Assembly (NCBI GenBank): GCA_024763535.1
Contig: JANTFH010000003.1
Coordinates: forward strand, 1 to 64,000
DNA: 64,000 nt
Source of the DNA: Thermodesulfobacteriota bacterium
GTDB lineage: Bacteria > Desulfobacterota > Anaeroferrophillalia > Anaeroferrophillales > Tharpellaceae
Direction: 5' to 3'
Shown here: positions 9,165 to 18,186 of the stretch, in pieces
How the letters are laid out: each line of letters begins with the position of its first letter
Position numbering within the stretch: position 1 is the first letter of the stretch
Program-made: the position numbers and the translations under genes
Notes under the pieces: model-generated
Told to the model about the DNA's origin: nothing
Databases searched by the model: none
The model's input: only the letters and a program-made list of their open reading frames with translations

Positions 9165-10099
9165 GAATCCTCTTTTTAGCCTCCGGCGAATTTGCCATTC
9201 CGACCCTGCAGCTGCTGGCTGAACACCGGCCCGAGGTTGAGCTTAAGCTTATTTCTCAACCGGACCGCAACAAAGGACGGGGCCGTAAAATCACCCCGAC
9301 CCCGGCCAAAGCCGCGGCTCTGAAACTCGACATCGAAACGGCAACTCCGAAATCGATCAATTCGGAAGAGGGCCGCCGGATCATCGCGGATTTTGCTCCG
9401 GACTATCTGGTTTTAGTCGATTACGGCATCAAATTGAGCCCGGAGACCATAGCTCTGTCGAAACATGAGGCAATCAATCTTCACCCCTCGCTACTGCCGG
9501 CCTACCGGGGCCCGGCTCCAATGCCCTGGGCCCTGATCAACGGGGAGCCGGTAACCGGAGTTACCACCCAGCTTATCGGTAAAAAGATCGACTGCGGTCA
9601 AATTCTGCTGCAGGAGCCAACCTTCATTCTGGATCACGAAACCCTGCCGCAACTCTCCCAGCGGCTGGCCCGATTAGGGGCTCCGCTGGTCTGGCGCACC
9701 CTCTCCGAACTGAGAGATAAAAAGCTGGAACCCAAGGCCCAGGATGAACGTCTGGCCTCAATCGCCCCCAAACTCAAAAAAGAGGACGGCCTGATCGACT
9801 GGCAGATGCCGGCGGCCATGATTTTCAACCGTATCAGAGGCTTAAATCCCTGGCCCGGAACCTACACCTTCCTGAAAGGAAAGAGAGTCAAGATCATTGC
9901 CGTCAGCCCCGCTGCCGGAAATTTCCTCCTCCCGCCCGGAGCTCTGCGGGTCGAGAACCATAAACTTCTGGTCGGCTGCGGTCAGACCGGGACCTTAAGC
10001 ATCGATGAACTCCAACTCGCCGGGAAACCACCCCGCTGCGCGGCTGATTTTTTACGTGGTCACAAAATTAACGCTGAGGACTGTTTCAGCAGTAAATAG
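9161..10099 (+). CDS. fmt: Methionyl-tRNA formyltransferase
   Basis: Transfers a formyl group from 10-formyl-tetrahydrofolate to initiator Met-tRNA. The N-terminal formyltransferase domain shows the catalytic region NLHPSLLPAYRGPAPMPWAL around residues 107-127 and the aspartate in KIDCGQIL. The C-terminal third is the OB-like domain that grips the tRNA acceptor. At 312 residues it is full length. It overlaps def by four bases and abuts the DUF116 gene without a gap. The identification is secure. Confidence 0.96.
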   Translation: MRILFLASGEFAIPTLQLLAEHRPEVELKLISQPDRNKGRGRKITPTPAKAAALKLDIETATPKSINSEEGRRIIADFAPDYLVLVDYGIKLSPETIALSKHEAINLHPSLLPAYRGPAPMPWALINGEPVTGVTTQLIGKKIDCGQILLQEPTFILDHETLPQLSQRLARLGAPLVWRTLSELRDKKLEPKAQDERLASIAPKLKKEDGLIDWQMPAAMIFNRIRGLNPWPGTYTFLKGKRVKIIAVSPAAGNFLLPPGALRVENHKLLVGCGQTGTLSIDELQLAGKPPRCAADFLRGHKINAEDCFSSK

Positions 10100-10885
10100 A
10101 TGCAGGATCCTGAAATCGAAAAACTCCCCAAAACCTCAAAAAAAAGGATCTTCATCGGCCTTTTAGGGCTGACCTTTGCCCTGATCATGCTCCTGATCCT
10201 GATCGGCGGCTGGATTGCGACCATCGGTCTCAACCACATTCATCCGATGGTTACGCTCGCGGCTCAGATTACGGCCGGCATCGCCTTCGTTCTTTTAAGC
10301 GGCATCATAGCCGCTCTGATTCTCACAGTGCTGCTCGAAAAAGAACTTCCCTTCACCCACAAGATCCGCGGCCTGGGAATCAAACTTTTTCTCCCTTTGA
10401 TGGAGATTCTCGGGCCCCGTTTAGGGATCAGCAAGGAACAGGTCCGCAACTCCTTTATTGAAACCAACAACCGCATGCTCCTGACCGGCAACCGCCACAA
10501 GATAGCTCCGGAACGAATGCTCCTGCTCCTGCCTCACTGTCTCCAGAGAGCCGACTGTCAACGCCGAATCACAACCAGTATCGACAACTGCCAACAGTGC
10601 GGCCGGTGCAATATTGACGCCCTGATAAAACTTGCCCGGCACTACAATATTCACATCGCCGTAGCTACCGGCGGCACCCTGGCCCGGAAGATCGTCCGCG
10701 ACCATAAGCCGAAAATGATTGTCGCCGTCGCCTGCGAGCGGGATTTGACCAGCGGCATCCACGACACCTTTCCTCTCCCGGTCTACGGCATCCTCAACCA
10801 ACGCCCCGAAGGCCCCTGCTGGAATACCCTGGTAGAGACCATCGAGGTCGAAAACGCGCTCAAAACTTTCTTGAAAATTCAGTAA
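10100..10885 (+). CDS. DUF116 membrane protein
   Basis: Two hydrophobic segments (about residues 18-42 and 50-79) are followed by a soluble domain with five closely set cysteines at 147, 153, 164, 167 and 170 (LPHCLQRADC and CQQCGRC). These could bind an Fe-S cluster or zinc. The motifs AVATGGTLARKIV and VAVACERDL are typical of the DUF116 family, which often follows fmt in Desulfobacterota and clostridia. No biochemical role is established to my knowledge. Zero-gap placement after fmt implies cotranscription. Confidence 0.85.
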   Translation: MQDPEIEKLPKTSKKRIFIGLLGLTFALIMLLILIGGWIATIGLNHIHPMVTLAAQITAGIAFVLLSGIIAALILTVLLEKELPFTHKIRGLGIKLFLPLMEILGPRLGISKEQVRNSFIETNNRMLLTGNRHKIAPERMLLLLPHCLQRADCQRRITTSIDNCQQCGRCNIDALIKLARHYNIHIAVATGGTLARKIVRDHKPKMIVAVACERDLTSGIHDTFPLPVYGILNQRPEGPCWNTLVETIEVENALKTFLKIQ

Positions 10886-10923
10886 TCCGACCAGCTCTTT
10901 TTCAGCTTCGGCAACCGACCTTT

Positions 10924-13900
10924 ATGACATCACTTACTTTTGCCAATGAAACTGAGGCCATCCTCAGCGCCCTTGGAAAATCAAAAAACGTCCATTTAAG
11001 CGGCCTTAAAGGTTCAGCTCCGACGCTGCTGCTCTCCCGCCTGATCCAGCACCATAAGGGAGCCCTGATCGTCATCAGTGATGATTTTCAGAAGAGCCGG
11101 GAGCTCTGCCGTGATGTCAAGGCTTACCTTGAGATTTTACCCCCGCGACAAACAACCCCTGAGCTCCTGACCCTGCCGCCCCTGCCCCGCCTGGCCTACC
11201 GCCGGACTCTGCGCAGCGGCCGGATTGAAAGAGAGAGAATAGCGACCCTCGCCCGCATCCGAAAACTTAAAAATTTTATCTGTTTTACGACGATTGCGGC
11301 TTACTGTGAGCGCATGCCCGACCCCGGCTCTTTTTTCAGCCGCTTCTTCCGGCTTGAGTGGGGCCTTAACATCGATCGGGAGAAACTTTTTCAAAAACTT
11401 GAACGGGCCGGCTATACCCGGGTGCCGGTGGTTGATGAACCCGGAGACTACAGCGTCCGCGGCGGAGTCATAGATATCTTCTCCCCGCTCCAGGAAGAGC
11501 CGATAAGACTCGATTTCTTCGGTGATGAGATTGAGTCGATCCGGCCCTTCGCGCCGCTGACCCAGCTCAGCCGCAAAAAAGAGCTGGAAGTGGTCGAGAT
11601 CGGCCCGGCTCGTGAAGTCCTGCCGCCGGCCGACTTAGACCCGGCCCGGCAGTGCCTGCGACGGCGGTTCATCGAACTCAATGACTCGGAAATCGCCTTA
11701 ACTCCGGCCTTAAACGAGATTGAACAGAGCCCGAACCGGCCCGGTTTTGAAGGCCTGTTGCCAGCTTTCTCGGATAACTGGCATTCTCTGGTAAACTTTT
11801 TCCCGGAAAAAAGTTTACCGATATTTATCGAACCCGAAACTCTTAAAGAACAGATTGAGGATCTGCAGCAGCAGCTGACGGAAGGTTACGAGCGCTCAAT
11901 TGCTGAAAAAAAACTGAGTTTCGCCCCCGACTCCTACCTGCTGCCGTTTACCGGGGCCCTGGGGCAAAAGAAAGAGTGTGGAGCGATTTTCATTGAAGCA
12001 ACTGATTTCCGGCCCCCTCCGGTCGCTCCCGACGCCAATGACAGCCATCGTGAATCGTTGGTTTTTCAGACCCGGGACAATCTTTTCATTAGAGACAGCA
12101 TCAGACAGGCGGTTCACGGGAGCGAACATGAAGGCCCCTTGAGTGCGGCCGCAGACCTCCTGAAAGAGTATCTCAAACTTAACTATCGCATCTTTTTGGC
12201 CGGCCGCAACCAGACCACCTGCGAACGTCTCGCAGGCCTGCTTTCAGACTACGGTCTACCGGTCACCAGAGACACGACGGAGGAAAACCGTAAGCTTAAT
12301 GCGATCTTACTGCTGACCACCCGTCTCAGCCGGGGAACCCTGCTCCCGGCTGAGAAAAAATTGTTTCTAAGTGACCGCGATCTCTTCGGCGGCAAACCCA
12401 GGAACCGGCTTTCGGAAGCCTCCCGCCGCAAGGATCAGGAGAGTTTTTTTGATGATTTTGCCGAGATCAAACCGGGCGACCTGATTACCCATATCGAACA
12501 CGGTATCGGCCGTTACAAGGGCTTAAAAACCTTTACGGTTGAAGGCATAACCAATGAATACCTGATTTTAGAGTACCAATCAGACGACCTGCTCTACGTT
12601 CCGGTTGACTCCTTTAATCAACTGCATAAATATCACGGCAGCGGCGACCGGGCGACCAGCTTGAGCCGGCTCGGCGGGCCGCAGTGGGCCGCGGCCAAAG
12701 CCAAAACCAGAAAAGCGATTGATGATCTGCTGATCGAACTCCTCGATCTCTATGCCGAACGTGAGGTTATAAAAAGCAGTGCCTGCATCGAACCCGATCA
12801 TATGTTTCGTGAATTTGAAGCCGCATTCACCTATGATGAGACCCCGGATCAGCAGCGGGCCATCAATGAGGTTATCAGCGACTTAAATGACGCCAAGCCG
12901 ATGGACAGACTGGTCAGCGGTGATGTCGGTTTCGGCAAAACCGAGGTCGCCATGCGGGCGGTTTTCCTCACCGTTCTCTCGGGGCGGCAGGCGGCGGTAA
13001 TGGTGCCGACCACGATTCTGGCCCAGCAGCATTTTTCGACCTTTACGGAACGCTTTGCCAACTACCCGGTCAAGATTGCCGTTCTCAGCCGTTTCCGCAC
13101 TCCAACCCAGCAGAAAGAGACGGCCGCCGGCCTGCGCCAAGGTAGCATCGATATCGTTATCGGCACCCATCGTCTGCTGCAGAAAGATATCTCCTTCAAG
13201 AACCTGGGACTTCTGGTGCTGGATGAGGAGCATAAATTCGGCGTCCGCCATAAAGAGAAGCTAAAAAATTTCCGCCGTAAACTCGATGTCCTCTCCATGA
13301 GTGCAACCCCGATCCCGCGCACCCTGCAGTTTTCACTCTCGGGTATGCGCTCCTTGAGCGCCATCACCACCGCCCCCCGAGACCGCCTGGCAATTCGCAC
13401 TTTCGTAGCGGCCTATGATGACACGATCATCCAGGAAGCGATCACCAAAGAGCTCGACCGCGGCGGTCAGGTTTTCTTTGTTCACAACAGCGTCGCCACG
13501 ATCGAAGCCCGGGCGGCCCGGCTTCAGGCCCTGCTGCCGCAGCTCAAAATCGGCATCGGCCACGGCCAGATGCGGGAGAGTGATCTGGAGAAAGTGATGC
13601 TCGATTTTGCTGAACACAAATATGATCTTCTGCTCTGCACAACCATTATCGAATCCGGCCTTGATATCCCCAACGCCAACACCATGATTGTTGAAAACGC
13701 GCAGAACTTCGGTCTGGCCCAGCTCTACCAGATGCGAGGCCGCATCGGCCGTTCTCAACGTAAAGCTTATGCCTATCTTCTGGTTCCCGAATTAGAGCGG
13801 CTCTCTCACGATGCCGGAAAACGGCTGAACGCCCTGGCTGAAGCCAATACCTTAGGGGCCGGTTTCCGGATCGCCATGCAGGATTTAGAGATTCGCGGGG

Positions 13901-14454
13901 CCGGAAATATTCTCGGCAAAAAACAGTCGGGGCAGATATCCGCAGTCGGCTACGAACTCTACCAGGAGATGCTTAATGACGCCATTGCCGAAGCCCGAGG
14001 CGGTAAAACCCTGAGCAAAACCATAGATCCTGAAGTAAAGATCAAACTCTCGGCCCACATTCCGCCGACCTACCTTCCGGATCTAACCCTGAGGCTCCAG
14101 TTCTATAAAAAAATCGCCGCGGCTGAAAATGACCTGGAACTGGCCCGGCTTGAAGACGAATTAAGCGACCGCTGCGGAGTACCGCCGGAAGAGGTCTTAA
14201 ATCTTCTCCGGCTTAAGAACCTTAAACTTCTGCTTAAACGCTATCACATATTGGCGCTGGATGCAGGCCGTAAAAAAATCAGCCTGCATCTTGATCCTGA
14301 ACACCCTCCCGTAGCGGAAAAACTGATGCCTCTGCTGCAACAGGAAACGAAGCTTTATCGACTGACGCAGGAGCACTGGCTCAACATTGAGGCGGCCGTT
14401 GCCGCTGATGAACTCTACAGCTGGTGCGAAAAGCTGTTGCAAAAAATCTACTGA
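10924..14454 (+). CDS. mfd: Transcription-repair coupling factor Mfd
   Basis: Mfd pushes stalled RNA polymerase off DNA lesions and recruits UvrA. The 1176-residue protein has the UvrB-like N-terminal module, an RNA-polymerase interaction domain with ITHIEHGIGRYKGL near residue 520, and a RecG-like translocase with Walker A SGDVGFGKTE near residue 665, a DEEH box (LVLDEEHKFG), SATPIPRTLQ, and the TRG-like GAGNILGKKQSGQISAVGYE segment, ending in the C-terminal autoinhibitory domain. It is full length. It lies 38 bases after the DUF116 gene, in the def operon. Confidence 0.97.
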   Translation: MTSLTFANETEAILSALGKSKNVHLSGLKGSAPTLLLSRLIQHHKGALIVISDDFQKSRELCRDVKAYLEILPPRQTTPELLTLPPLPRLAYRRTLRSGRIERERIATLARIRKLKNFICFTTIAAYCERMPDPGSFFSRFFRLEWGLNIDREKLFQKLERAGYTRVPVVDEPGDYSVRGGVIDIFSPLQEEPIRLDFFGDEIESIRPFAPLTQLSRKKELEVVEIGPAREVLPPADLDPARQCLRRRFIELNDSEIALTPALNEIEQSPNRPGFEGLLPAFSDNWHSLVNFFPEKSLPIFIEPETLKEQIEDLQQQLTEGYERSIAEKKLSFAPDSYLLPFTGALGQKKECGAIFIEATDFRPPPVAPDANDSHRESLVFQTRDNLFIRDSIRQAVHGSEHEGPLSAAADLLKEYLKLNYRIFLAGRNQTTCERLAGLLSDYGLPVTRDTTEENRKLNAILLLTTRLSRGTLLPAEKKLFLSDRDLFGGKPRNRLSEASRRKDQESFFDDFAEIKPGDLITHIEHGIGRYKGLKTFTVEGITNEYLILEYQSDDLLYVPVDSFNQLHKYHGSGDRATSLSRLGGPQWAAAKAKTRKAIDDLLIELLDLYAEREVIKSSACIEPDHMFREFEAAFTYDETPDQQRAINEVISDLNDAKPMDRLVSGDVGFGKTEVAMRAVFLTVLSGRQAAVMVPTTILAQQHFSTFTERFANYPVKIAVLSRFRTPTQQKETAAGLRQGSIDIVIGTHRLLQKDISFKNLGLLVLDEEHKFGVRHKEKLKNFRRKLDVLSMSATPIPRTLQFSLSGMRSLSAITTAPRDRLAIRTFVAAYDDTIIQEAITKELDRGGQVFFVHNSVATIEARAARLQALLPQLKIGIGHGQMRESDLEKVMLDFAEHKYDLLLCTTIIESGLDIPNANTMIVENAQNFGLAQLYQMRGRIGRSQRKAYAYLLVPELERLSHDAGKRLNALAEANTLGAGFRIAMQDLEIRGAGNILGKKQSGQISAVGYELYQEMLNDAIAEARGGKTLSKTIDPEVKIKLSAHIPPTYLPDLTLRLQFYKKIAAAENDLELARLEDELSDRCGVPPEEVLNLLRLKNLKLLLKRYHILALDAGRKKISLHLDPEHPPVAEKLMPLLQQETKLYRLTQEHWLNIEAAVAADELYSWCEKLLQKIY

Positions 14455-14531
14455 CCTGATAGGTGGAGCGCCACTTTCAAATGTAAATCCAGCAATTATC
14501 ACCATAACCTTTAGAACCAAGGACTCTGTCA

Positions 14532-15383
14532 ATGAAAAACTTTTGCCACCGGATTTTTTTAACCGCAGCTCTCATAACTTTAATCTGCACCTGGGCAATT
14601 CTCCCGGCAATGGCCGGCGATGACCCGGTAGTTGCCGAAATCGGCCCGGAGAAAATAACTTTAAGCCAGTTTCACAATGAGATCCAGAAACTGCCGCCGA
14701 ACCTGAAGCAGATGGCCGGCGACAAACGCATGCAAAAAGAATTTTTAGAGCAGCTTGCCACCTCCCACCTGATCTATCAGGAGGGCATCAAAGAGGGTAT
14801 CGACAAGGAACCGGCAGTCAAATCCCAGATTGAAGACACAACTCATAAAATCGTGCTCGCCACTCTGCTTCAGCGTGAGATTGAGAGCCGGATAAAGGCT
14901 CCTACAGAAAAGGATATTGAACAGTATTACCAGACCCACGCCGATGAGTTTAAACAGGCAAAACAGGTTCGAGCCAGCCATATCCTGGTTGAGAATGAAG
15001 CCACGGCCAAAAAGATTGAGGCCAAATTAAAAGGCGGTGCCGATTTTGCGACCCTGGCGAAAGAGAGTTCAACCTGCCCGAGCTCGGCTAAGGGCGGAGA
15101 CTTAGGGTTTTTCACACACGACCGCATGGTTAAAGAGTTTGCCGATGTCGCTTTCAAACTCAAAAAAGGTGAAATAAGCAGTCCGGTAAAAACCAAATTC
15201 GGCTATCACATCATCAAAGTCGTCGACATCAAGGATGCCGGGGCTACCCCGCTCAATGAAGTTAAGAGCAGCATCGAACAAAAATTGACCCAGGCGCAGA
15301 AGAGCCAGATTTTCCAGGACTATATTGCCGGTTTGAAGAAAAAGTCTAAATTCATCCTGCACCCGGAACTTATCGAAAAATAA
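14532..15383 (+). CDS. Periplasmic peptidyl-prolyl cis-trans isomerase, PpiC/parvulin type
   Basis: A cleavable signal peptide (LITLICTWAILPAMAGD, cleavage after AMA) sends this protein to the periplasm. The parvulin domain starts near residue 148 with ASHILVENEATAKKIEAKL, then GDLGFFTHDRMVKEFADVAF and SPVKTKFGYHIIKV, all typical of PpiC folding catalysts. The N-terminal helical region is a SurA/PrsA-like chaperone part. It is the first of three consecutive isomerase genes and its stop overlaps the next start (TAATG). It probably assists outer-membrane protein folding. Confidence 0.88.
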   Translation: MKNFCHRIFLTAALITLICTWAILPAMAGDDPVVAEIGPEKITLSQFHNEIQKLPPNLKQMAGDKRMQKEFLEQLATSHLIYQEGIKEGIDKEPAVKSQIEDTTHKIVLATLLQREIESRIKAPTEKDIEQYYQTHADEFKQAKQVRASHILVENEATAKKIEAKLKGGADFATLAKESSTCPSSAKGGDLGFFTHDRMVKEFADVAFKLKKGEISSPVKTKFGYHIIKVVDIKDAGATPLNEVKSSIEQKLTQAQKSQIFQDYIAGLKKKSKFILHPELIEK

Positions 15384-16348
15384 TGTCTCAGTCAGGTAAA
15401 ACCCAGCACCGGAAACCCCCTCGACTCCCAAGGGGGATTTCCGGTGCGAATTCAGCAGGCAACCGGCCTGGACACAACAAAGCACTTAAAGGTTCTCTCA
15501 TAACCTGTTTTTTTTACTGTACAATTTTACTCACACCACTCGTATCCATACTGTTTTGCGGCTGCACCTCACCAGGAAATGTCGTGGCAACCATTGATGA
15601 TGAGACAATCACCCGCGAAGAGCTCAGAGAGCGGCTTAAGAGTTATGACGGACAAATACTTCCCAGCGATACCGGAGACGCGAAAACGCAGACACAACTG
15701 GCCAGCAACCGGGCCGCGCTGGACCAGCTCATCAATGAACGGCTCCTGCTCATGGAAGCCCGCAACCGCGGTCTCCTGAGCGACACCGACCGTGCGGATC
15801 CGAAAAAATGCCGGGAAGCCGTCCGCAAAGTTCTGGTAAAACTGGGCGAACAGGTATATTTCCCCTCATATCAGGAGTCATTAAACTATTACAATAATCA
15901 CCGGCAACAGTTCTCCAGCAAAACCCGTTATCAGCTCGAACATCTCTTCCTGAAATCAGAGAGTCGTGCCTGGAAATTGAAGAATAAACTTGAAAAAGGG
16001 GAGCTAGACCTCGCCGAAGCCCGGCGCCAGACCACCGGCACCCGGACTGCAGACAACGAGAGTCAGCGTTTGATAACGGTAGATGAAATGCCGATTGAAG
16101 TGGCCGCAATCCTGCCTGACTTAGAGCTTAACCAGGTCAGTCCTCCGGTTGCAACCCCTTACGGATACCACCTGATTATCGTCAGGAAGATAGTACCTGC
16201 CGGCATTATTCCTTTTGCTGAAGTTGAAAATAAAATTAAGGATCTGCTGTTTACTGAACGCCTCAAACAGAACTATCAAAACTGGCTTGAACTAAGCCGC
16301 AAACAGCATACGATAAAAATTTATAATAAACATTTGAGTGATCTGTAG
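15383..16348 (+). CDS. Putative PpiC-type lipoprotein chaperone
   Basis: This is a second parvulin-family protein. Its PPIase segment (RYQLEHLFLKSESRAWKLK, then ATPYGYHLIIVRKI) is recognisable but weaker than in its neighbours, and the domain is shortened. A hydrophobic stretch followed by FCGC suggests a lipoprotein signal, but this lies some 55 residues into the ORF. The first 35 residues are proline/arginine-rich, partly encoded by a strong palindrome, and look unlike a real N-terminus. No ATG, GTG or TTG exists between 15383 and the hydrophobic segment, so the overlapping TAATG start is the only conventional one. It lies between two related isomerase genes in one operon. Confidence 0.7.
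   Translation: MSQSGKTQHRKPPRLPRGISGANSAGNRPGHNKALKGSLITCFFYCTILLTPLVSILFCGCTSPGNVVATIDDETITREELRERLKSYDGQILPSDTGDAKTQTQLASNRAALDQLINERLLLMEARNRGLLSDTDRADPKKCREAVRKVLVKLGEQVYFPSYQESLNYYNNHRQQFSSKTRYQLEHLFLKSESRAWKLKNKLEKGELDLAEARRQTTGTRTADNESQRLITVDEMPIEVAAILPDLELNQVSPPVATPYGYHLIIVRKIVPAGIIPFAEVENKIKDLLFTERLKQNYQNWLELSRKQHTIKIYNKHLSDL
15406..15447. repeat. REP-like palindrome inside the 5' end of the lipoprotein gene
   Basis: The arms GCACCGGAAA and TTTCCGGTGC continue into CCCCCT/AAGGGGG with a single bulged base around an eight-base loop. It lies 20 bases after the stop of the first PpiC gene and is translated in frame as part of the second. It may be an inserted palindromic element or an RNA stabiliser between cistrons. 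Confidence 0.6.
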
Positions 16349-16358
16349 AAAAAAAGAT

Positions 16359-17315
16359 ATGAAAAAAATTTTAATCATTGTAAGCGCAGTTTTATGTCTG
16401 AATCTCATCCCCCGGCCCGCAACTGCGAAGGTCACCAACCGGGCCGTCGCCATTGTCGGCAGCAAAATCATAACGGAAAGAGATCTGCAGCAAGCAATCA
16501 AGGTTGAGCATCCCCAGGATGAGTTGACAAAGCTTCCGCCGGACGAGCAGCAGGCGATCATCAGCAAAAAACTTGACAGCCTCATAGATGATCAGCTTAT
16601 TGCCTTGAAGGCAACAGCTTCCGGAATCAGTGTCAGCGATGAAAATGTAGATGACACGATAGCCAGAATCCTTAAACAGAACAACATGACGCAGGAGGTA
16701 CTCGAAAAAGCACTTAACCTTCAGGGCCTTACCTTCAAATCCTACCGCAATAAAATTGCCAGTGACCTGCTTAAAGCAAGATTTATCAGCAAGGTGGTCA
16801 AAGCCAACATCATTATCACCAACCAGGAAATCATTGAATATGCCAAAGAGCACGACCTCTTCGATAAGGAAGAGAGTGTCACTTTAGCCCAGATTTTTAT
16901 TCCCAACAAATCTCCCAATGCCGTTGGCGGCGAGAAAAATAAAATCTGGAAAGAAATTCACGAAAAATTAAAGAATGAGGAGAATTTCTACGCTTTGGCC
17001 AGTGAGTATTCCGAGGGTCCGGCAGCTAAGAAAGGGGGTCGCCTGGGAACCTTCAAGAAGGGTAATCTGCTGAGTGAGATTGAAAAGGAAGCCTATAAGA
17101 TTCCTCTGGGGGATACCAGTGACGTCATCAAAAGTTCTCTCGGCTACCACATGATTGTGGTCAGCAACCGAACCGGCCCTGATGAAGAAAACTCCTTAAC
17201 TCCAGACGAAGAAGAAAAAATAAAAACAATACTTTACAATAAAAAGCTAGAGCAATCCATCAAAAAATTAAGCACAGATTTACGCCAGGAATACAAGGTC
17301 AGGATTTTAAGATAA
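16359..17315 (+). CDS. SurA-like periplasmic chaperone/peptidyl-prolyl isomerase
   Basis: The signal peptide MKKILIIVSAVLCLNLIPRPATA is followed by a SurA-type N-terminal domain (VTNRAVAIVGSKIITERDL, then a helical region with FKSYRNKIASDLLKARFI) and one parvulin domain (VTLAQIFIPNKS, GGRLGTFKKGNLLSEIEKEA, IKSSLGYHMIVVSNR). Canonical SurA has two parvulin domains; this has one, at about 318 residues. I use the ATG at 16359 rather than the upstream ATG at 16338, because only the former opens directly into a signal peptide. It would escort outer-membrane proteins. Confidence 0.85.
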   Translation: MKKILIIVSAVLCLNLIPRPATAKVTNRAVAIVGSKIITERDLQQAIKVEHPQDELTKLPPDEQQAIISKKLDSLIDDQLIALKATASGISVSDENVDDTIARILKQNNMTQEVLEKALNLQGLTFKSYRNKIASDLLKARFISKVVKANIIITNQEIIEYAKEHDLFDKEESVTLAQIFIPNKSPNAVGGEKNKIWKEIHEKLKNEENFYALASEYSEGPAAKKGGRLGTFKKGNLLSEIEKEAYKIPLGDTSDVIKSSLGYHMIVVSNRTGPDEENSLTPDEEEKIKTILYNKKLEQSIKKLSTDLRQEYKVRILR

Positions 17316-17445
17316 CAAACCACGGCATGATAATTCAGCCGTAGTTCTCTTAGATATCAGGCAGTAGACCCAACTTATTCTGCCTCCTAAACACCACCCC
17401 AAACAGACCACCTCTCTGAGGAGCAGTTATTTACTCTCTCTGCAA

Positions 17446-17484
17446 AAAAGCCCACCGTAGCTAAATTTACTACAGTGGGCTTCT
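17446..17484. terminator. Bidirectional terminator between convergent genes
   Basis: AAGCCCAC-GTAG pairs with CTAC-GTGGGCTT around an AT-rich loop, with A and T runs on the outer sides. It sits between the plus-strand surA-like operon and the minus-strand secreted-protein gene and could serve both. The rest of 17316-17550 holds nothing else I can support. Confidence 0.7.
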
Positions 17485-17550
17485 ATAAGAAACTAACCTT
17501 ATCAAGAAACTAACCTTGTCCCTAAAGATTGCAAATATCTCGTACGAAGA

Positions 17551-18063
17551 TTATTTAGATTTAGAAAAAAATGTTTGAAAACCAAACCCACCACTACTAT
17601 TCATCAAAAATTGGGACACGGCAAATGAACCATTTTTAGAGAAAAACCAGATTGTTGTCGGAGATTGAAATGATTTAGTGGGCAAAAGTATTTTATCATT
17701 TACTACCTTGGTTAAATTCTCACCAGCCCTAAAAGGGATCTTTACTGCACTATAAGCCTTGTCACTATCATGGTAATACCCAATTAACAACTCATCATCA
17801 TTAATGCACTCTATATTAATACCGGTAACCCAATCACCAGACATGATATTGTAAGGCACTTTCATGAATTCAACATACTCTGTGGCACCTCTTGTAGAAA
17901 CAATGGAACCATCTTGTTTTCCCTGGAGATCATTCATGCAGGCCTGCAGTTCTGCAAGAATCTGGGTTTCGCTATCTGTCTCCTGAGCAATGCATGGTGC
18001 AGTTAAACCAGACAAGATAAAGGCAACCACCAATAACCACAGCAATAAACTTCTTTTCAGCAT
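17551..18063 (-). CDS. Small secreted protein of unknown function
   Basis: I do not recognise a family. The protein has a clear signal peptide (MLKRSLLLWLLVVAFILSGL, cleavage probably after CIAQ) and a mature part of about 140 residues rich in short beta-like stretches, with two cysteines (ELQACMND and INIECIND) that could form a disulfide in the periplasm. I choose the start at 18063 because AAGGAGAGAG lies just before it; the track begins seven codons earlier. Its codon use is AT-richer than its neighbours, hinting at later acquisition. It is not obviously in an operon. Confidence 0.6.
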   Translation of the reverse strand: MLKRSLLLWLLVVAFILSGLTAPCIAQETDSETQILAELQACMNDLQGKQDGSIVSTRGATEYVEFMKVPYNIMSGDWVTGINIECINDDELLIGYYHDSDKAYSAVKIPFRAGENLTKVVNDKILLPTKSFQSPTTIWFFSKNGSFAVSQFLMNSSGGFGFQTFFSKSK

Positions 18064-18186
18064 AACTCTCTCCTTCTGAATCAATCTAAGGTTGACATTT
18101 ATTAAAATCCATTAATAAAATGAACATACCACAGAGATACCCATATAGCAAATGGTTAATTTAAGATAATTTACAAGTGTCGCGCC

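Noticed and set aside
17446-17484. Possible small RNA gene
   Set aside because: The stem with flanking A/T runs is explained by a terminator between convergent genes; no promoter is seen.
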